Positions 23,135 through 24,220 of a DNA stretch of 24,220 nt are shown here, piece by piece. Numbering within the stretch: position 1 is the stretch's first letter; the number at the start of each line of letters is the position of its first letter. A model generated the notes under the pieces. That model did not search any database. It had not been told where the DNA came from and saw only the letters and a list, made by a program, of their open reading frames with translations. The position numbers were made by a program, and so were the translations under genes. Location of the stretch: NCBI GenBank assembly GCA_035540915.1, contig DATLFQ010000200.1, positions 1 through 24,220 of the forward strand, given 5' to 3'. This DNA is from DATLFQ01 sp035540915. Lineage in GTDB: Bacteria > Actinomycetota > Acidimicrobiia > Acidimicrobiales > GCA-2861595.

Positions 23135-23474
23135 GTGGAGCGAGCGGCCGCCGGTAAGGGTCTTTGCCGCCGTGGTGGGTGCAGCCTTCGCACTTGCCGG
23201 CATCGGCAGCTTCATACCCGGCATCACATGGTTTACGAACGGCCCGAACTGCCTCCACAATTCGTCCACCTGTTCTTCGGGATGGGGCTCCTGGCCGCCG
23301 TGCGCAGATTCGGTCGGCGAACCCGACAGTGACGCCGAATTCTCAATCGTCAACGACGCCGACAAAATGCTGCACCTCGGCCTTTCCACCGGGATGACCG
23401 GGGTGGGGCTGCTCGGACTCCTAACCGACCGACGCCAGACCACCGCTAGCGTCGCGAGATTCGGCGCCGGATGA
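23135..23474 (+). pseudogene. Decayed DUF4383-type small membrane protein gene
   Basis: Parts of a DUF4383 protein appear in two reading frames. Frame one gives PVRVFAAVVGAAFALAGIG then SFIPGIT, the usual first helix and its PGIT end, then CLHN. The next family segment, FVHLFFGMGLLAAVRRFG, is found in another frame from about 23259, where CTCCACAATTCGTCCAC looks one base short of LHN-FVH. That frame stops at 23330-23332. The last segment, DADKMLHLGLSTGMTGVGLL, returns in frame one and ends at 23474. Family members also have a loop before the LHN and a third helix; both are missing. So there is at least one frameshift plus internal deletions. A GTG at 23135 may be the old start, but it is out of frame with the first helix, which would mean a second frameshift. 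The 258 bases between this and the GT4 start hold no recognisable gene. Confidence 0.6.
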
Positions 23475-23487
23475 AAAGGAGCCCACG

Positions 23488-23901
23488 ATGGCCTCGCGAC
23501 TCAACCCGTACATCAGCTTCGGCGGCAACGCCCGGCAGGCGATGGAGTTCTACGAGCAGGTCTTCGGGGGCAGCCTGGCGCTGCACACCTTCGCCGAGTT
23601 CGGCGCGCCGGACGCACCGGGGGCGGACCAGATCATGCACGGCATGCTGGAGACGGACCGCGGCTTCACGCTCATGGGCGCCGACACGCCTCCGGGGATG
23701 GAGCACACCCCGGGCAACAACATCTCGATCAGCCTCAGCGGGGACGACGACGCCGAGCTGCGCGGCTACTGGGACGCCCTGTCCGCCGGCGGCACCGTCG
23801 TCATGCCGCTCGAGAAGCAGATGTGGGGCGACGAGTTCGGCATGTGCGTGGACCGGTTCGGCATCACCTGGCTGGTCAACATCGGCCAGCCGCAGGCGTG
23901 A
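23488..23901 (+). CDS. VOC family protein, PhnB-like
   Basis: A complete 137-residue cytoplasmic protein of the vicinal oxygen chelate (glyoxalase/bleomycin-resistance) fold, PhnB-like branch. LNPYISFGGNARQAMEFYEQ (5-24) is the usual first beta-alpha segment, followed by FGGSLALHTFAEFG (26-39), IMHGMLETDRGFTLMGAD (49-66), NNISISLSGDD (77-87), and the closing MWGDEFGMCVDRFGITWLVN (112-131), which is diagnostic of this branch. Proteins of this type mostly lack a known reaction. AAGGAG at 23476-23481 lies 6 bases before the ATG and overlaps the end of the decayed gene upstream. It has no visible link to the polysaccharide locus. Confidence 0.92.
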   Translation: MASRLNPYISFGGNARQAMEFYEQVFGGSLALHTFAEFGAPDAPGADQIMHGMLETDRGFTLMGADTPPGMEHTPGNNISISLSGDDDAELRGYWDALSAGGTVVMPLEKQMWGDEFGMCVDRFGITWLVNIGQPQA

Positions 23902-23910
23902 GGGCCCAGC

Positions 23911-23939
23911 CGGGGTGCTCCCCCGCCCGTCTCGGGGGG
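23911..23939 (+). terminator. Possible hairpin terminator after the VOC gene
   Basis: Short alternative hairpins can form: CGGGG-tgctc-CCCCG (23911-23925) or CCCCCG (23920-23925) with CGGGGG (23933-23938). The stems are only 5-6 pairs and no T-run follows. The position between a stop codon and the next likely promoter supports the call weakly. Confidence 0.3.
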
Positions 23940-23945
23940 TAGCAT
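23940..23945 (+). promoter_or_regulatory. Likely -10 element of a leaderless promoter
   Basis: TAGCAT ends 5 bases before the ATG at 23951. A TAnnnT hexamer at this distance places the transcript start at the start codon, and no ribosome binding site is present, both typical of leaderless actinobacterial genes. No clear -35 box is seen. Confidence 0.45.
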
Positions 23946-23950
23946 CCGTC

Positions 23951-24220
23951 ATGGACTGGTACTGGGTGCTCCTCCTCGTGGTGCTGGTGCTGGCTGCCCT
24001 GGCGGCCGCGGCGGCGCTCGTCCAGAGGCGCCGGCGGGCCGGCGGCGTCGACCTGCCGGGCCGCCGCGTGCTCACCGAGCGCGGACGGGAGCTGGGCGCA
24101 GTGGCCGACGTCGAGTTCGATCCCGCCACCGGCGCCGTCACCGCCGTGCTGGTCGGCCAGACGACCGTGGCCGGCGACCGGCTGATCGGCCTGGGCTCCT
24201 ACGCGCTGGTCGTCAAGGAG
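23951..24220 (+). CDS. Membrane-anchored PRC-barrel domain protein (3' end cut by the window)
   Basis: 90 codons are visible, with no stop before the window ends. One N-terminal membrane helix (about residues 3-24, WYWVLLLVVLVLAALAAAAA) is followed by a basic stop-transfer stretch (QRRRRAGG), so the rest should face the cytoplasm. The segment VLTERGRELGAVADVEFDPA, then VTAVLVG and VAGDRLIGLGSYALVV, has the strand pattern of a PRC-barrel, a small domain found in RNA processing and photosynthetic proteins and in many uncharacterised actinobacterial membrane proteins. The precise role is unknown. The frame and the leaderless-type promoter support the ATG at 23951. Confidence 0.75.
   Translation, partial: MDWYWVLLLVVLVLAALAAAAALVQRRRRAGGVDLPGRRVLTERGRELGAVADVEFDPATGAVTAVLVGQTTVAGDRLIGLGSYALVVKE

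Noticed and set aside
22876..23193. 106-residue N-terminal extension of the minus-strand GT4
   Set aside because: The sequence is arginine- and proline-rich without similarity, crosses an AT-richer upstream region, and AAGGAG marks the start at 22875.

Overview
The window is very GC-rich DNA with strong G/C preference at codon third positions, GTG and TTG starts, and possible leaderless promoters. The protein families fit a high-GC actinobacterium; the overall look suggests Acidimicrobiia, which is an inference from style and not from a marker gene. Both ends cut through genes (a methyltransferase at the left, a PRC-barrel protein at the right), so the window is probably a whole contig. Its first 138 bases form a perfect fold-back palindrome, most likely an assembly or library artefact.

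Most of the window (about 0.4-22.9 kb) is a cell-surface polysaccharide locus of the Wzx/Wzy type. From left to right it holds: a secreted parallel beta-helix protein; a Wzz-like chain-length regulator fused to a BY-kinase-type P-loop ATPase; a GT4 glycosyltransferase (minus strand); a Wzy/O-antigen-ligase-family polymerase; a Wzx-type flippase (minus strand, overlapping the polymerase tail to tail); three glycosyltransferases in the order GT2, GT4, GT2; one giant secreted protein of about 3606 residues; and a final GT4 (minus strand). Expected roles are sugar addition by the transferases, export of lipid-linked units by the flippase, polymerisation by Wzy and length control by the Wzz/ATPase. 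The beta-helix protein and the giant protein are exported and probably bind, modify or organise the polymer outside the cell. No initiating phosphoglycosyltransferase and no sugar-nucleotide synthesis gene is visible, so the pathway must be completed elsewhere.

The giant protein (10751-21571) is the most striking object. It has a signal peptide, an unassigned N-terminal half with one Ig-like and one DUF2341-like domain, three copies of a DUF1349-like/FnIII-like unit, and then a higher-order repeat of chitobiase-C-terminal-like (CHB_HEX_C), LamG-like and PKD-like domains with a period of about 410 residues. A nearly identical 97-residue PKD duplication and a last LamG domain close it. It has no visible membrane anchor or sortase signal.

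The right end (22.9-24.2 kb) is unrelated housekeeping or accessory DNA: a decayed DUF4383-type membrane protein gene, an intact VOC/PhnB-like protein, and the start of a membrane-anchored PRC-barrel protein with a likely leaderless promoter. No tRNA, rRNA, CRISPR array or insertion sequence was seen.
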